A stretch of 35,927 nucleotides of DNA, taken from the NCBI GenBank assembly GCA_022340265.1, contig JAJDOH010000198.1:1-35927 (forward strand). Direction: 5' to 3'. The notes beneath the pieces were generated by a model, which was not told the origin of the DNA, did not search any database, and saw nothing but the letters and a program-made list of their open reading frames with translations. The translations under genes and the position numbers were made by a program. This stretch comes from Deltaproteobacteria bacterium (lineage in GTDB: Bacteria; Desulfobacterota; DSM-4660; Desulfatiglandales; Desulfatiglandaceae). The number at the start of each line of letters is the position of its first letter. The stretch's first letter is position 1. Of the stretch, positions 8,736 through 20,396 are shown one piece after another.

Positions 8736-9577
8736 CTAAACGAAATGCTCTGGGAAAAGGCTTGTCTGCCTTGATTCCTGAAGGCCACGATCTGGACGAA
8801 AAAGAAGAGCAGTTTTTTTTCTGCCCCGTTGCGGCCATTGAACCTAATCCGAACCAGCCCCGGCAGCGGTTTCCCGCCATTGAATTGGAGGAAATGGCTG
8901 TTTCCGTACGTGAAAAAGGTATCCTGACCCCGCTCCTGGTAAACAAGACTGGAACCGGCTATCAGCTCATTGCCGGGGAAAGACGATGGCGAGCCGCCCA
9001 AATGGCGGGGCTTGAACGGGTCCCGGTGGTGGTGAAAGATGTAACACCGTCTGAATCCCTTGAGCTGGCACTCATCGAAAACATTCAGAGAAAGGACCTC
9101 AACCCCATTGAAGAAGCCATGGCTTGCCAGAAATTGATGGAAGATACCGCATCCACCCAGGAAATATTGTCACGTCGGCTTGGCAAAGACCGTTCCACCA
9201 TCGCCAACCTTCTTCGGCTTTTAAAATTACCCAAGGCCATTCAGCAGGACGTGATTGATAACCGCCTCAGCATGGGACACGCAAGGCTGCTCGCGGGCAT
9301 CTCCGAAGATGACCAGCAACGTTTACTGCGTGATGCCATTATCAAGAAGGGACTATCCGTGCGGCAGGCCGAGGCACTGGCCAAAAAACTGAAAAAGGCG
9401 CCAAAGCCCAAAAAAGTCTTGTCCAAGGAGGATCCCTATATACGCTCGCTCTCAGAAAATCTCAAGCGAAGTCTCGGAACCAAGGTCGAAATCAAAAAGG
9501 AAGGGAAGCGGGGCCAGATTCTTCTCTATTTCTATTCCGATGATGAACTGGATCGATTGGTGGAATTTTTAACCTGA
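8732..9577 (+). CDS. parB: ParB/Spo0J chromosome-partitioning CTPase and parS-binding protein
   Basis: A 281-residue ParB. It has the N-terminal ParA-interacting segment (MTKRNALGKGLSALIP), the CTP-binding ParB domain with GERRWRAAQMAGL and LIENIQRKDLNPIEEA, a helix-turn-helix centred on TQEILSRRLGKDRSTIANLL, and a C-terminal dimerisation domain. The family loads at parS as a CTP-dependent sliding clamp, spreads along DNA and recruits SMC. The gene overlaps parA by 4 bp. Its 3' end overlaps the end of the convergent plsY gene by 9 bp. Its probable target, a perfect 16-bp parS, is at 10889-10904. Confidence 0.95.
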   Translation: MTKRNALGKGLSALIPEGHDLDEKEEQFFFCPVAAIEPNPNQPRQRFPAIELEEMAVSVREKGILTPLLVNKTGTGYQLIAGERRWRAAQMAGLERVPVVVKDVTPSESLELALIENIQRKDLNPIEEAMACQKLMEDTASTQEILSRRLGKDRSTIANLLRLLKLPKAIQQDVIDNRLSMGHARLLAGISEDDQQRLLRDAIIKKGLSVRQAEALAKKLKKAPKPKKVLSKEDPYIRSLSENLKRSLGTKVEIKKEGKRGQILLYFYSDDELDRLVEFLT

Positions 9578-10195
9578 GGCCTCACTTTTTCGCCGTTTCC
9601 ATTTTCTTTCCTCGCCTCTGACCAGCCTTGTGATGTTTTCAACATGTCTGAAATAAATAAAAACTGCCATGAGAATCGATGCCAGAACCACGGGTTTCGG
9701 TTGCTGGAAAAGGGCCAGAAATATGGGAATAGAACCCGCTGAAACCATGGAGCCCAGGGATATGTAATCCCATTTCATAACCACCAGGACAAAAACCAGA
9801 ACACCCATCAAACAACTAATGGGGGAGAGCGCTAGATAAACGCCCAGAGCCGTTGCGACACCTTTGCCACCCCTAAATCCCATAAAGACTGAAAACTGGT
9901 GCCCCAAAAGTGGGCAAAGGGTAACCATTGCCAGGGCAATCTGACCCCAAATATCCCCCTTGTTGGAACAGGCCGAAAAAACCACAACCGGAACCAGTCC
10001 CTTTAACACATCAAGGAGCAGGGTCAGGAGCCCCCATTTGAGCCCCAACTCCCTGGCCACATTGGTAGCACCGATATTCCGGCTTCCTCTTTGGGTAATG
10101 TCGATTTGTGCTACGATTCTTGCGATGATTTTTCCAAAAGGTACTGCACCCAGAAGATAGGCGCCCAAAGCGAAATAGAGTGTTTGACTGAGCAT
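9569..10195 (-). CDS. plsY: PlsY, acyl-phosphate:glycerol-3-phosphate acyltransferase
   Basis: A 208-residue polytopic membrane protein of the usual PlsY length, with about five transmembrane helices. The conserved loops are visible: GSRNIGATNVAREL (about 37-50), GHQFSVFMGFRGGKGVATALG (about 101-121) and a C-terminal RHVENITRLVRGEE motif. PlsY transfers an acyl group from acyl phosphate to glycerol-3-phosphate, the first step of membrane phospholipid synthesis. The reverse-strand start is preceded by AGGGGA. It is convergent with parB, overlapping 9 bp, and divergent from the DUF3842 gene. Another glycerol-3-phosphate gene, gpsA, lies 3 kb away. Confidence 0.93.
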   Translation of the reverse strand: MLSQTLYFALGAYLLGAVPFGKIIARIVAQIDITQRGSRNIGATNVARELGLKWGLLTLLLDVLKGLVPVVVFSACSNKGDIWGQIALAMVTLCPLLGHQFSVFMGFRGGKGVATALGVYLALSPISCLMGVLVFVLVVMKWDYISLGSMVSAGSIPIFLALFQQPKPVVLASILMAVFIYFRHVENITRLVRGEERKWKRRKSEASG

Positions 10196-10338
10196 GAAAG
10201 TCCCCTATTTTTGTCTTCCCGGATTTCAGATCTTTACAAGACCCACCGGCTCTGATAAATTTTTTCCCATAAAATAGCGGCCTTTAAAATGGGATGCAAT
10301 GCTTTTTTCCCTAAATTATTTTACGCGAGGATGATACT

Positions 10339-10845
10339 TTGAAAGTGATGGTTTTAGACGGACAGGGTGGAGGGATTGGTGCGACCCTCATAAAAGGACT
10401 TAGAGCTTTCCTCGGCCCGGACATGGAGATTTTGGCGTTGGGCACCAATTCCATTGCCACCTCCAGAATGATGAAGGCCGGGGCTAACCGTGGAGGTTCA
10501 GGTGAAAACGCCATTATTTTAACTAGTTACAGAGTTGACTTGATTGTCGGCCCCATTTCTATCCTAATGGCTAATGCCATGATGGGAGAGATGACTCCTG
10601 AAATGGCAACCGCTGTCAGTTCAAGTCCAGCGCGTAAGATTCTCCTACCCATTACCCAGGAAAAGATCACAATTGTCGGCGTTTCCAGGGAACCTCTGCC
10701 TCACCTTGTAAACCAGGCAGTCGCTATGGTGGGACAAATGGTTGAGGAGAGGAATCAACAAAGGAAAAGTGAATGTACTGGTCCTCGCAAAATCATAAAC
10801 GAAGGATCCGATTGCAAGAAACAAACCCCAAGAGACCGGACCTAA
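10339..10845 (+). CDS. DUF3842 family protein
   Basis: A 168-residue protein of unknown function that I assign to DUF3842. It begins with a short beta-strand and a glycine-rich loop (MKVMVLDGQGGGIGATLIKG). An ALGTNSIATSRMMKAGANRG segment and DLIVGPISILMANAMMGEMT follow. The C-terminal region is VGVSREPLPHLVNQAV, with a basic tail. The glycine-rich loop after the first strand suggests a Rossmann-like nucleotide-binding fold, but no catalytic site is evident. The start is a TTG at 10339, with a GAGGA box upstream. The last 25 or so residues are hydrophilic and may be a local extension. It is convergent with ddl, with the parS palindrome between them. Confidence 0.7.
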   Translation: MKVMVLDGQGGGIGATLIKGLRAFLGPDMEILALGTNSIATSRMMKAGANRGGSGENAIILTSYRVDLIVGPISILMANAMMGEMTPEMATAVSSSPARKILLPITQEKITIVGVSREPLPHLVNQAVAMVGQMVEERNQQRKSECTGPRKIINEGSDCKKQTPRDRT

Positions 10846-10869
10846 GAGATGTAGAAGCCGTTTTAGAAG

Positions 10870-10923
10870 ATCGGAAAGAAAGGGTCAATGTTTCACGTGA
10901 AACATTGACCCTTTCTTTCCGAT
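10870..10923. repeat. Perfect 54-bp palindrome with parS at its centre
   Basis: Every base from 10870 to 10896 pairs with its mirror base from 10923 back to 10897, with no mismatch and no central loop. The outer arms read GGAAAGAAAGGGTCAA and its reverse complement. The element fills most of the 79-bp gap between the convergent DUF3842 and ddl genes, ending 1 bp before the ddl stop codon. It could extrude as a cruciform or form an RNA hairpin in transcripts from both sides. There is no T-tract on either side, so a classical intrinsic terminator is not obvious. Confidence 0.97.
10889..10904. promoter_or_regulatory. parS: parS centromere site
   Basis: TGTTTCACGTGAAACA is an exact match to the 16-bp chromosomal parS consensus known from B. 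subtilis and conserved across bacteria. It lies about 1.3 kb downstream of parB and within 11 kb of dnaA, the expected origin-proximal position. ParB should nucleate here and spread. I noticed no second copy in the window. Confidence 0.95.
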
Positions 10924-10924
10924 T

Positions 10925-11860
10925 TCATGGCTCCGACAAACACGTTTCAATCATTCTGTCCAGCAAATGACCCAGGCTCCACCCCTTCCCTTTCGCCGCC
11001 AGCGGCACAAGACTTGTTTCAGTCATTCCCGGAATTGTGTTGGTTTCAAGCACATAAATCTGATTCTGTCTTATCATCATATCAGTTCTGCTCCAATCCC
11101 GACATCCCAGTGCTCGATGTGCCTTTTTGGCAATTTCCGATGCTTTTTCTGCAATACTGGGGTCCAATACCGCCGGACAAATTTCATTGGTCTCACCCGC
11201 AACATATTTTGCATTAAAATCGAAGAATCTATGATTTTCTTTCGGCACAATCTCAATCAACGGGAGTGTCTCAAGCGCACTTCGTCCAAGGACGGCACCA
11301 GTAATTTCGCGTCCTTCCACATACTCTTCGAGCAAAATCTCCTCATCAAATTCAAAAGCCCTTTCGATACCGGACTCAATGTCGGCATCGCTTTCCATGA
11401 TCGAGATTCCAATACTCGACCCCTCACTCACCGGTTTGATGACAATGGGTGTGCCCAGAATATCTCTTATTTTCTTGATACTGGTTCGCCCTTGCTTCTG
11501 AAGTATAATCTCCTTGGGAACCAGAAGCCCCATGTTTCGGTACACTTCCTTGCTCACCCGCTTATTCATTGCCATGGCACTTGACAAGACACCCGATCCC
11601 ACAAACGGCAAACCATATACTTCCAAAAGACCCTGCATCCGACCATCTTCTCCGAATTTTCCGTGAAGAACGTTAAAAACCAGGTCAATCTCCCCTCTTT
11701 TATGCCATAAAAGATTCAAGTCATTTTTCGGATCAAATGCACGACTATCATACTTATCGTTATTCAGAGCAACTAGCACCGCCTCGCCACTTTTGATGGA
11801 AACACTTCGTTCCTTGGACCAACCGCCTGACAGAACAGCAATCCGGGTTTTCTTTTTCAA
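10925..11860 (-). CDS. ddl: D-alanine--D-alanine ligase
   Basis: An ATP-grasp ligase that joins two D-alanines for peptidoglycan precursors. With a TTG start at 11860 it is 311 residues, the usual Ddl size. GGAGGT lies 9 bp upstream, and the sequence begins just before the first strand (KKKTRIAVLSGG). The longest open frame starts at ATG 11956 and adds 32 residues that look like leader sequence. Motifs are SGGWSKERSVS, FNVLHGKFGEDGRMQGLLE, GSGVLSSAMAMNK, PIVIKPVSEGSSIGI, the ATP-grasp EEYVEGREIT and YVLETNTIPGMTETS with the metal-binding Glu/Asn. GCRDWSRTD replaces the more common GCRGYSRVD. It follows the small gene at 12048 after a 187-bp gap and may have its own promoter. Confidence 0.9.
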   Translation of the reverse strand: MKKKTRIAVLSGGWSKERSVSIKSGEAVLVALNNDKYDSRAFDPKNDLNLLWHKRGEIDLVFNVLHGKFGEDGRMQGLLEVYGLPFVGSGVLSSAMAMNKRVSKEVYRNMGLLVPKEIILQKQGRTSIKKIRDILGTPIVIKPVSEGSSIGISIMESDADIESGIERAFEFDEEILLEEYVEGREITGAVLGRSALETLPLIEIVPKENHRFFDFNAKYVAGETNEICPAVLDPSIAEKASEIAKKAHRALGCRDWSRTDMMIRQNQIYVLETNTIPGMTETSLVPLAAKGKGWSLGHLLDRMIETCLSEP

Positions 11861-11971
11861 TATAACTATACCTCCACGCCTAATGTTGCGAGACTTACTA
11901 TGAAATCCAAAAACTTTTGCTTCCTTGACAATTTGGAGTATTTTGAGGACTATCAAAAAGATATATAACTA

Positions 11972-11977
11972 ATTATA
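11972..11977 (-). promoter_or_regulatory. Possible -10 element upstream of ddl
   Basis: The gap upstream of ddl is very AT-rich and contains a perfect minus-strand TATAAT at 11977-11972, but no good -35 at the right spacing. Transcription would start near 11965, giving a leader of about 105 nt to the TTG start. In such AT-rich DNA a chance match is quite possible. Confidence 0.2.
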
Positions 11978-12047
11978 TAATAGTTTATATTAACCTAGAA
12001 ATGGAAAAGCAATTTTCGGAAAGTCAGGAATTCTTATGATTTAATAT

Positions 12048-12242
12048 CTATTGATAAAAGGACCTTAGAAATTCTTCTTCCTTAGGAGAAAGGTTGAAGC
12101 GCGCCCCTGCCTCTTCTATGAACCTGGTCGGTTTTTGCGCCTCGTTTTCCTTCAAGTTTTCTGATATCCACTTGATGGCTTCCCTGACGTTCTTTCCTTC
12201 CGGTTGAATCGTTGCCATATTCCTGAATCCCCGTATTAGCAT
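12048..12242 (-). CDS. Small hypothetical protein translationally coupled to birA
   Basis: A 64-residue (or 56-residue) hydrophilic protein. The longer start (ATG 12242) overlaps the birA stop as TAATG, with AGAGG just upstream, which fits translational coupling. The shorter start at 12218 gives MATIQPEGKNVREAIKWISE, which looks like a natural N-terminus. The rest is predicted mostly helical and ends ARFNLSPKEEEFLRSFYQ. I recall similar small proteins in Desulfobacterota but cannot name a family or function. It has no signal peptide, membrane segment or metal motif. It ends 187 bp before the ddl start. Confidence 0.65.
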   Translation of the reverse strand: MLIRGFRNMATIQPEGKNVREAIKWISENLKENEAQKPTRFIEEAGARFNLSPKEEEFLRSFYQ

Positions 12243-13090
12243 TACCTCTGCTCGCTAAAATTCACTTTAACCGACACATCCCCACACAAAATCTTTCGTT
12301 CTGCTCCTTCCGCTGTAACTATTCGCAAGGCTCCATCTTGATCAATCTCAACTGCTTTTCCGCTAATGCGCTCTTTTCCAGTTTCAATGATCACTGGTTT
12401 TCCCAAAATGACCGATTTTTCATTCCACCTTTTGCAAAGTAATTCTCTTTCTCTCCTGTCTTCGATGCCCTGATAATACACGGTCAGCTTTCCTAAAAGG
12501 TTGCCAAGAAGTTCTTCCCTTGAAACCCGTTCACCGGTTTCAACAAAAACGCTTGACGTCTCGTAACCTGAAGTCTCCTCAGCTTTCGGTTTCCAGTTAA
12601 TGTTCAGACCCATTCCCAACACAAGATATTGAACACTTCCTTTCAAAACGCTAAATTCCGTCAGCACACCGCCCAGTTTCTTTTGCCCGAGGTAGATATC
12701 GTTGGGCCATTTGATCCCAGCATCTAAACCACTAACCTCCTTTAAGGCATCCGTTCCAGCCAATGCAAAAATCATGGTCAAAATAAAAACGTTTTTCGGT
12801 GACAACATCGGCCGCAACAGAACCGAAAAAAGCAGATTTTCACCTCTTTTTGAAAACCACCTGCGTCCCATTCTCCCAAGGCCATCGGTCTGTTCATCGG
12901 CAATGAGGACTGTTCCTTCTGCCGCCCCTTCCTGAGCCAGTCTTTTCAGAAAAACATTCGTCGATCCAAGGCGTTCTTTAAAAATAATATTTTTGCCAAA
13001 CATGCAATCTTTCAGGGCGAGGGCCACATATGCCACGTTGAAAGATGTCGCAATTCCTTTACCGTCCTCTCTACCCCTTAAGACTTCCAT
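12242..13090 (-). CDS. birA: Biotin--[acetyl-CoA-carboxylase] ligase, catalytic-only BirA
   Basis: A 282-residue biotin protein ligase, which makes biotinyl-AMP and transfers biotin to a lysine of carboxylase carrier domains. Visible motifs are LGSTNVFLKRLA, the biotin/AMP loop GLGRMGRRWFS (70-80), the KWPNDIYLGQKKLGGVLTE catalytic block with its lysine, and a C-terminal SH3-like domain. Only about 35 residues precede the catalytic core, so the DNA-binding HTH of E. coli BirA is absent and this copy should not be a repressor. The loop normally reads GRGRxGR; here the first arginine is Leu71 while the second (R73) is kept. It starts 27 bp after gpsA in the same direction, with a weak ribosome-binding site, and overlaps the small downstream gene. 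Confidence 0.9.
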   Translation of the reverse strand: MEVLRGREDGKGIATSFNVAYVALALKDCMFGKNIIFKERLGSTNVFLKRLAQEGAAEGTVLIADEQTDGLGRMGRRWFSKRGENLLFSVLLRPMLSPKNVFILTMIFALAGTDALKEVSGLDAGIKWPNDIYLGQKKLGGVLTEFSVLKGSVQYLVLGMGLNINWKPKAEETSGYETSSVFVETGERVSREELLGNLLGKLTVYYQGIEDRRERELLCKRWNEKSVILGKPVIIETGKERISGKAVEIDQDGALRIVTAEGAERKILCGDVSVKVNFSEQR

Positions 13091-13117
13091 GAATCCGCGC
13101 TCACCACACCCAGACCG

Positions 13118-14143
13118 TCAATATTCCAGCTCTGCTTTCAAATCCCGTCGCATCAGTTCTTTTACTGCCTGCCGAGGGTTCTTGCCCTCGTACAGGATTT
13201 GATATACCTGCTCAACAATGGGCATCACCACATTTTGTTTTTCAGCGAGTTCGTAAGCGGATTTTGAGGTCTTTACGCCTTCGGCTACCATCTTCATTTG
13301 CTGCATAATTTCATCAATGCTTTTTCCTTTTCCCACTTGAAATCCGACGGTACGGTTTCTACTTAAATCCCCCGTGCAGGTCAGGACCAGGTCACCCATC
13401 CCGGCAAGTCCAGCAAATGTATGAGGATTAGACCCCATTCTAACCCCCAGCCTCGTAATCTCAGCCAGTCCTCTCGTGATCAGTGCGGCCCGCGCATTGT
13501 GTCCAAAATCCAATCCATCACATACACCCGCTGCAATGGCAATCACATTTTTGAGTGCGCCTCCCAATTGTGTCCCCACCACATCCGTACTTTGATATAC
13601 GCGGAAAAAATCCCTGGAAAAAAGCCGCTGGAGCTTTTCCCCATGCCCTTTGCTCTCACAGGCGATGCTCACTGCCGTAGGCAACTTTTGACTCACTTCT
13701 TTTGCAAAACTTGGCCCCGCAAGACAGGCAAAATCCTTCAAAAATCCCGTGCCCAACACTGCTTCAACCACCTGGCTCATCACCATCAACGAATCATTCT
13801 CAATCCCTTTGGTCGCCATCATTAGCGGCACACCAGACGGCAAGTGAGGCTTCAGTCCTTCAAGTACACCACGAAAGACATGCGACGGCACTGCAATCAG
13901 CACCAATTCCTTTTTGACTAATGCTTCTTCAAAGGATTTCGAAGGCTTGAGCGCGCAATCAAGCCGCACCCCTGGCAGGAATCCTTCATTTTGGTGTCTT
14001 TCTTTAATATCTTTATAAACCGATTCCTCGCGGGCCCACAGGTGTACCTCAAAATCTTCCTTTTCAGCCAACAAATTCGCCAGCGCAGTTCCCCAACTTC
14101 CAGCACCAATCACGGCAATTCTGGTTATCTCGTTGTCCGACAA
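13118..14143 (-). CDS. gpsA: NAD(P)+-dependent glycerol-3-phosphate dehydrogenase GpsA
   Basis: This enzyme reduces dihydroxyacetone phosphate to sn-glycerol-3-phosphate for phospholipid synthesis. I chose the TTG at 14143, with AGGAAGAG upstream. It gives 341 residues (E. coli GpsA has 339) and places the Rossmann motif IAVIGAGSWGTALA at the N-terminus. The longest open frame begins at 14239 inside gyrA. An ATG at 14194 directly abuts a GGAGG with no spacer, so it is less likely. Family signatures are FLAGPSFAKEV (seen as CLAGPSFAKEVSQKLP), GGALKNVIAIAAGVCDGLDFG with the catalytic lysine, and GLAGMGDLVLTCTGDLSRNR. It lies 43 bp downstream of gyrA in the replication operon. Confidence 0.93.
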   Translation of the reverse strand: MSDNEITRIAVIGAGSWGTALANLLAEKEDFEVHLWAREESVYKDIKERHQNEGFLPGVRLDCALKPSKSFEEALVKKELVLIAVPSHVFRGVLEGLKPHLPSGVPLMMATKGIENDSLMVMSQVVEAVLGTGFLKDFACLAGPSFAKEVSQKLPTAVSIACESKGHGEKLQRLFSRDFFRVYQSTDVVGTQLGGALKNVIAIAAGVCDGLDFGHNARAALITRGLAEITRLGVRMGSNPHTFAGLAGMGDLVLTCTGDLSRNRTVGFQVGKGKSIDEIMQQMKMVAEGVKTSKSAYELAEKQNVVMPIVEQVYQILYEGKNPRQAVKELMRRDLKAELEY

Positions 14144-14186
14144 AGCGTCTCTTCCTTTCAAAAGGCCTTTACACCTAAATTCCTGC

Positions 14187-16610
14187 CTAATCATCCTCCA
14201 TAATTTTAGCGACACCCACAACCTTTTCTCCTTCGCCAAGATCGATGAGCTTTACCCCTTGGGTATTTCGACCGATCACAGAAATATCGGCAACCCTTAT
14301 ACGAATAATTTTGCCATGGCCTGTTATGATCATTAGTTCATCCTGATCGGTCACCTCATAGGCATATACCACCTGCCCATTTCTTTCACTCGTCTTGATG
14401 GTGATAACGCCTTTTCCCGCCCTTGCCTGGGTCGGATATTCTTCCCGATTGGTCCGTTTGCCGAAACCATTTTCCGTAACCGTCAAAATGGTAGCGCCCT
14501 CCCCCAGGGTTTCCATTCCGACCACTTCACTGCCCGCCTCCATCTTGATACCGATATTGCCGGCAGCGACTCTTCCCATACTCCTCAATTCAGATTCCTT
14601 GAACCGGATTGATTTTCCTTCCTTCGTCGTCAGAAAAATATCCTGATCTCCACTGGAGACCCTCACCGCAATCAATTCATCATTCTCCCTGATTTTGAGG
14701 CCGATGGTGCCCACGCTTCTGGGATGGCTGTAAGCTTTCAATTCCGTTTTCTTAACGAGGCCCATTTTCGTCGCCATGACCACATATTTACCTTCTTCAT
14801 AATCTCGAACGGGAAGTATGGTAGCCAAACGTTCACCCACCTTAAGATCCAAAAGATTAACAATGGCCTTTCCTCTGGACATTCTCCCGCCTTCCGGTAT
14901 TTCATGAACTTTTTTCCAATATACCCGCCCCTTGTTCGTGAAAAACAGAAAGTAGTCGTGAGACGAAGCGACAAAAAGGTGCTCAACAAAATCCTCTTCT
15001 TTCGGTTTGGCGCCGGTCAGCCCTTTGCCGCCACGTCTCTGTGCCCGGTACAGGCTGATTGGATTTCTTTTGATATACCCCTTGTGACTGACCGTCACCA
15101 CCATATCCTCTTCGGCGATGAGATCTTCCATATCAATCTCTTCCGCGTCATCGATAATCTCTGAACGCCGTTCATCTCCGTAACTATTCTTTATATCCAG
15201 TAACTCTTCTTTAATGATATCCAGAACCATCGAAGGGGTAGCCAAAATGGCTTTATAGTGAGCGATGTCTTTCAAAAGCGCTTCATACTCTGCATGGATC
15301 TTTTCCCGTTCCAATCCGGTAAGTCGCTGTAGTCTCATGTCCAGAATGGCTTGAGCCTGAATCTCCGAGAATTGAAATTCTGCCATCAATCTGCTCTTTG
15401 CTTCCTTTGCCTCCGACGATGATCTGATCAATTCAATGACTTCATCCAGAAAATCAAGTGCCTTTTTAAGCCCTTCAAGAATATGCGCCCGCGCGCCCGC
15501 TTTCTTGAGATCAAAAATGGTTCTTCTGACGATAATTTCCCGGCGATGCTTAATAAAATGCTCGATCATTCCCTTCAGTGTCAGAACTTCCGGACGTCCG
15601 TTGACAATAGCCAGCAAAATAATGCCAAAAGAGACTTCCATCTGCGTGAACTTGTACAACTGGTTCAAAATTACCAGCGCGTGAGCATCCCGTTTGACTT
15701 CAATGACAATACGCATGCCGTCTCGATCCGATTCGTCTCGAATCTCGGATATCCCTTCAATCTTCTTCTCCCTCACCTGGGCAGCAATCTTTTCGAGAAG
15801 CTTTCCTTTGTTCACTTGATAAGGAATCTCCGAGACAATTATCCTTTCTTTATTATGGGCGAACTTTTCCACAAATCCGCGCGCTCTGATTTTAATGATT
15901 CCTCTTCCGGTGGTGTAGGCATCAATAATCCCCTGCTTTCCCAATATAAACCCGGCAGTTGGAAAATCCGGTCCCGGTATGACACCCATTAATTCGCCAA
16001 GGGAAATATTCGGATTCTCCACAACTTTTTCAATTCCCCTGCAGATTTCCATTAAGTTGTGCGGCGGAATATTGGTGGCCATTCCTACCGCAATCCCGGA
16101 AGAACCATTAATGAGCAAGTTCGGCACCTTCGTAGGTAAAACTAGCGGTTCGAGAAGCGTACCGTCATAGGTGGGTGCAAAATCGACCGTTTCCTTTTCA
16201 AGGTCGGTGAGAAAGTCTTCTGCTGTCCGCGTCATCCGGACTTCCGTATAACGCATGGCCGCGGGCGGATCTCCATCCACGGACCCAAAGTTTCCCTGTC
16301 CGTCCACAAGACAATATCTCAGTGAAAAATCCTGCGCCATTCGTACGATGGTGTCATATACCGCGGTATCCCCGTGAGGATGATACTTACCAATGACATC
16401 GCCCACAACCCTGGCTGACTTCTTAAACGGCCTGTTAAAATAGTTCTTCAGGTCGTTCATGGCAAACAGCACTCGCCTGTGAACCGGTTTCAGACCATCT
16501 CTAATGTCCGGGAGCGCACGGCCCACGATAACGCTCATGGAATATTCCAGATAAGATTTCTTCATCTCATCTTCTATGTTGACAAATTCCGGCTCTAAAT
16601 CCTGCATCAT
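14187..16610 (-). CDS. gyrA: DNA gyrase subunit A
   Basis: An 807-residue GyrA, the DNA-cleaving subunit of gyrase. The active-site tyrosine is Y121 in AAMRYTEVR. The quinolone region [17 protein letters not shown] has Thr at position 82 (E. coli Ser83) and Asp at 86 (E. coli Asp87). Thr here is common in natural GyrA and does not by itself show resistance. The C-terminal beta-pinwheel contains a GyrA-box (QRRGGKG) after the coiled-coil region, which separates gyrase from topoisomerase IV ParC. Two ATGs in tandem open the gene, so the start could be one codon later. It lies 53 bp after gyrB in the same direction, so a shared transcript is likely. Confidence 0.97.
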   Translation of the reverse strand: MMQDLEPEFVNIEDEMKKSYLEYSMSVIVGRALPDIRDGLKPVHRRVLFAMNDLKNYFNRPFKKSARVVGDVIGKYHPHGDTAVYDTIVRMAQDFSLRYCLVDGQGNFGSVDGDPPAAMRYTEVRMTRTAEDFLTDLEKETVDFAPTYDGTLLEPLVLPTKVPNLLINGSSGIAVGMATNIPPHNLMEICRGIEKVVENPNISLGELMGVIPGPDFPTAGFILGKQGIIDAYTTGRGIIKIRARGFVEKFAHNKERIIVSEIPYQVNKGKLLEKIAAQVREKKIEGISEIRDESDRDGMRIVIEVKRDAHALVILNQLYKFTQMEVSFGIILLAIVNGRPEVLTLKGMIEHFIKHRREIIVRRTIFDLKKAGARAHILEGLKKALDFLDEVIELIRSSSEAKEAKSRLMAEFQFSEIQAQAILDMRLQRLTGLEREKIHAEYEALLKDIAHYKAILATPSMVLDIIKEELLDIKNSYGDERRSEIIDDAEEIDMEDLIAEEDMVVTVSHKGYIKRNPISLYRAQRRGGKGLTGAKPKEEDFVEHLFVASSHDYFLFFTNKGRVYWKKVHEIPEGGRMSRGKAIVNLLDLKVGERLATILPVRDYEEGKYVVMATKMGLVKKTELKAYSHPRSVGTIGLKIRENDELIAVRVSSGDQDIFLTTKEGKSIRFKESELRSMGRVAAGNIGIKMEAGSEVVGMETLGEGATILTVTENGFGKRTNREEYPTQARAGKGVITIKTSERNGQVVYAYEVTDQDELMIITGHGKIIRIRVADISVIGRNTQGVKLIDLGEGEKVVGVAKIMEDD

Positions 16611-16663
16611 AATATTTTGGTTTCTCCGCTCTTTTCTGTTTATTTAGTGACGGTAAATGCCGA

Positions 16664-20168
<3,505 letters not shown>

Positions 20169-20213
20169 TGTTTCCTCCGTTGATGTTGTATGTCTTTATT
20201 TCTTTAATTTATA

Positions 20214-20243
20214 AAAATAGCTTTAATAATAGAATACTGTCAA
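20214..20243 (-). promoter_or_regulatory. Possible dnaN promoter
   Basis: A perfect minus-strand TTGACA (20243-20238) is followed after 18 bp by TATTTT (20219-20214), a four-of-six -10. Transcription would start about 40 bp before the dnaN ATG. The DNA here is very AT-rich, so other -10 choices exist. Confidence 0.35.
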
Positions 20244-20325
20244 TTTGTTTGAAAGTCAGTAAACTATAAGATTTTTAGATATTTTATTTCTTAACTCTCT
20301 TGCAAAGAAATGATCACCAGCTTTC

Positions 20326-20360
20326 AAAAAAAGCACTCCTCGCGAGAATTTCGCGCTTTT
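20326..20360 (-). terminator. Possible terminator after dnaA
   Basis: On the minus strand, about 36 bp after the dnaA stop, AAAAGC (20360-20355) can pair with GCTTTT (20334-20329) around an inner CGCGA/TCGCG stem, and the right arm runs into a T-tract (20332-20326). The inner stem is strong, but the pairing is interrupted by a 6-nt bulge on the 3' side. The element could alternatively be part of an origin structure between dnaA and dnaN. Confidence 0.4.
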
Positions 20361-20396
20361 GAACACCCATCGTCAAACACTGAACGTTTTATGGTT

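Noticed and set aside
16346..16370. GyrA Thr82 as a quinolone-resistance mutation
   Set aside because: Thr at this position is common in natural GyrA proteins, so resistance cannot be inferred from it.
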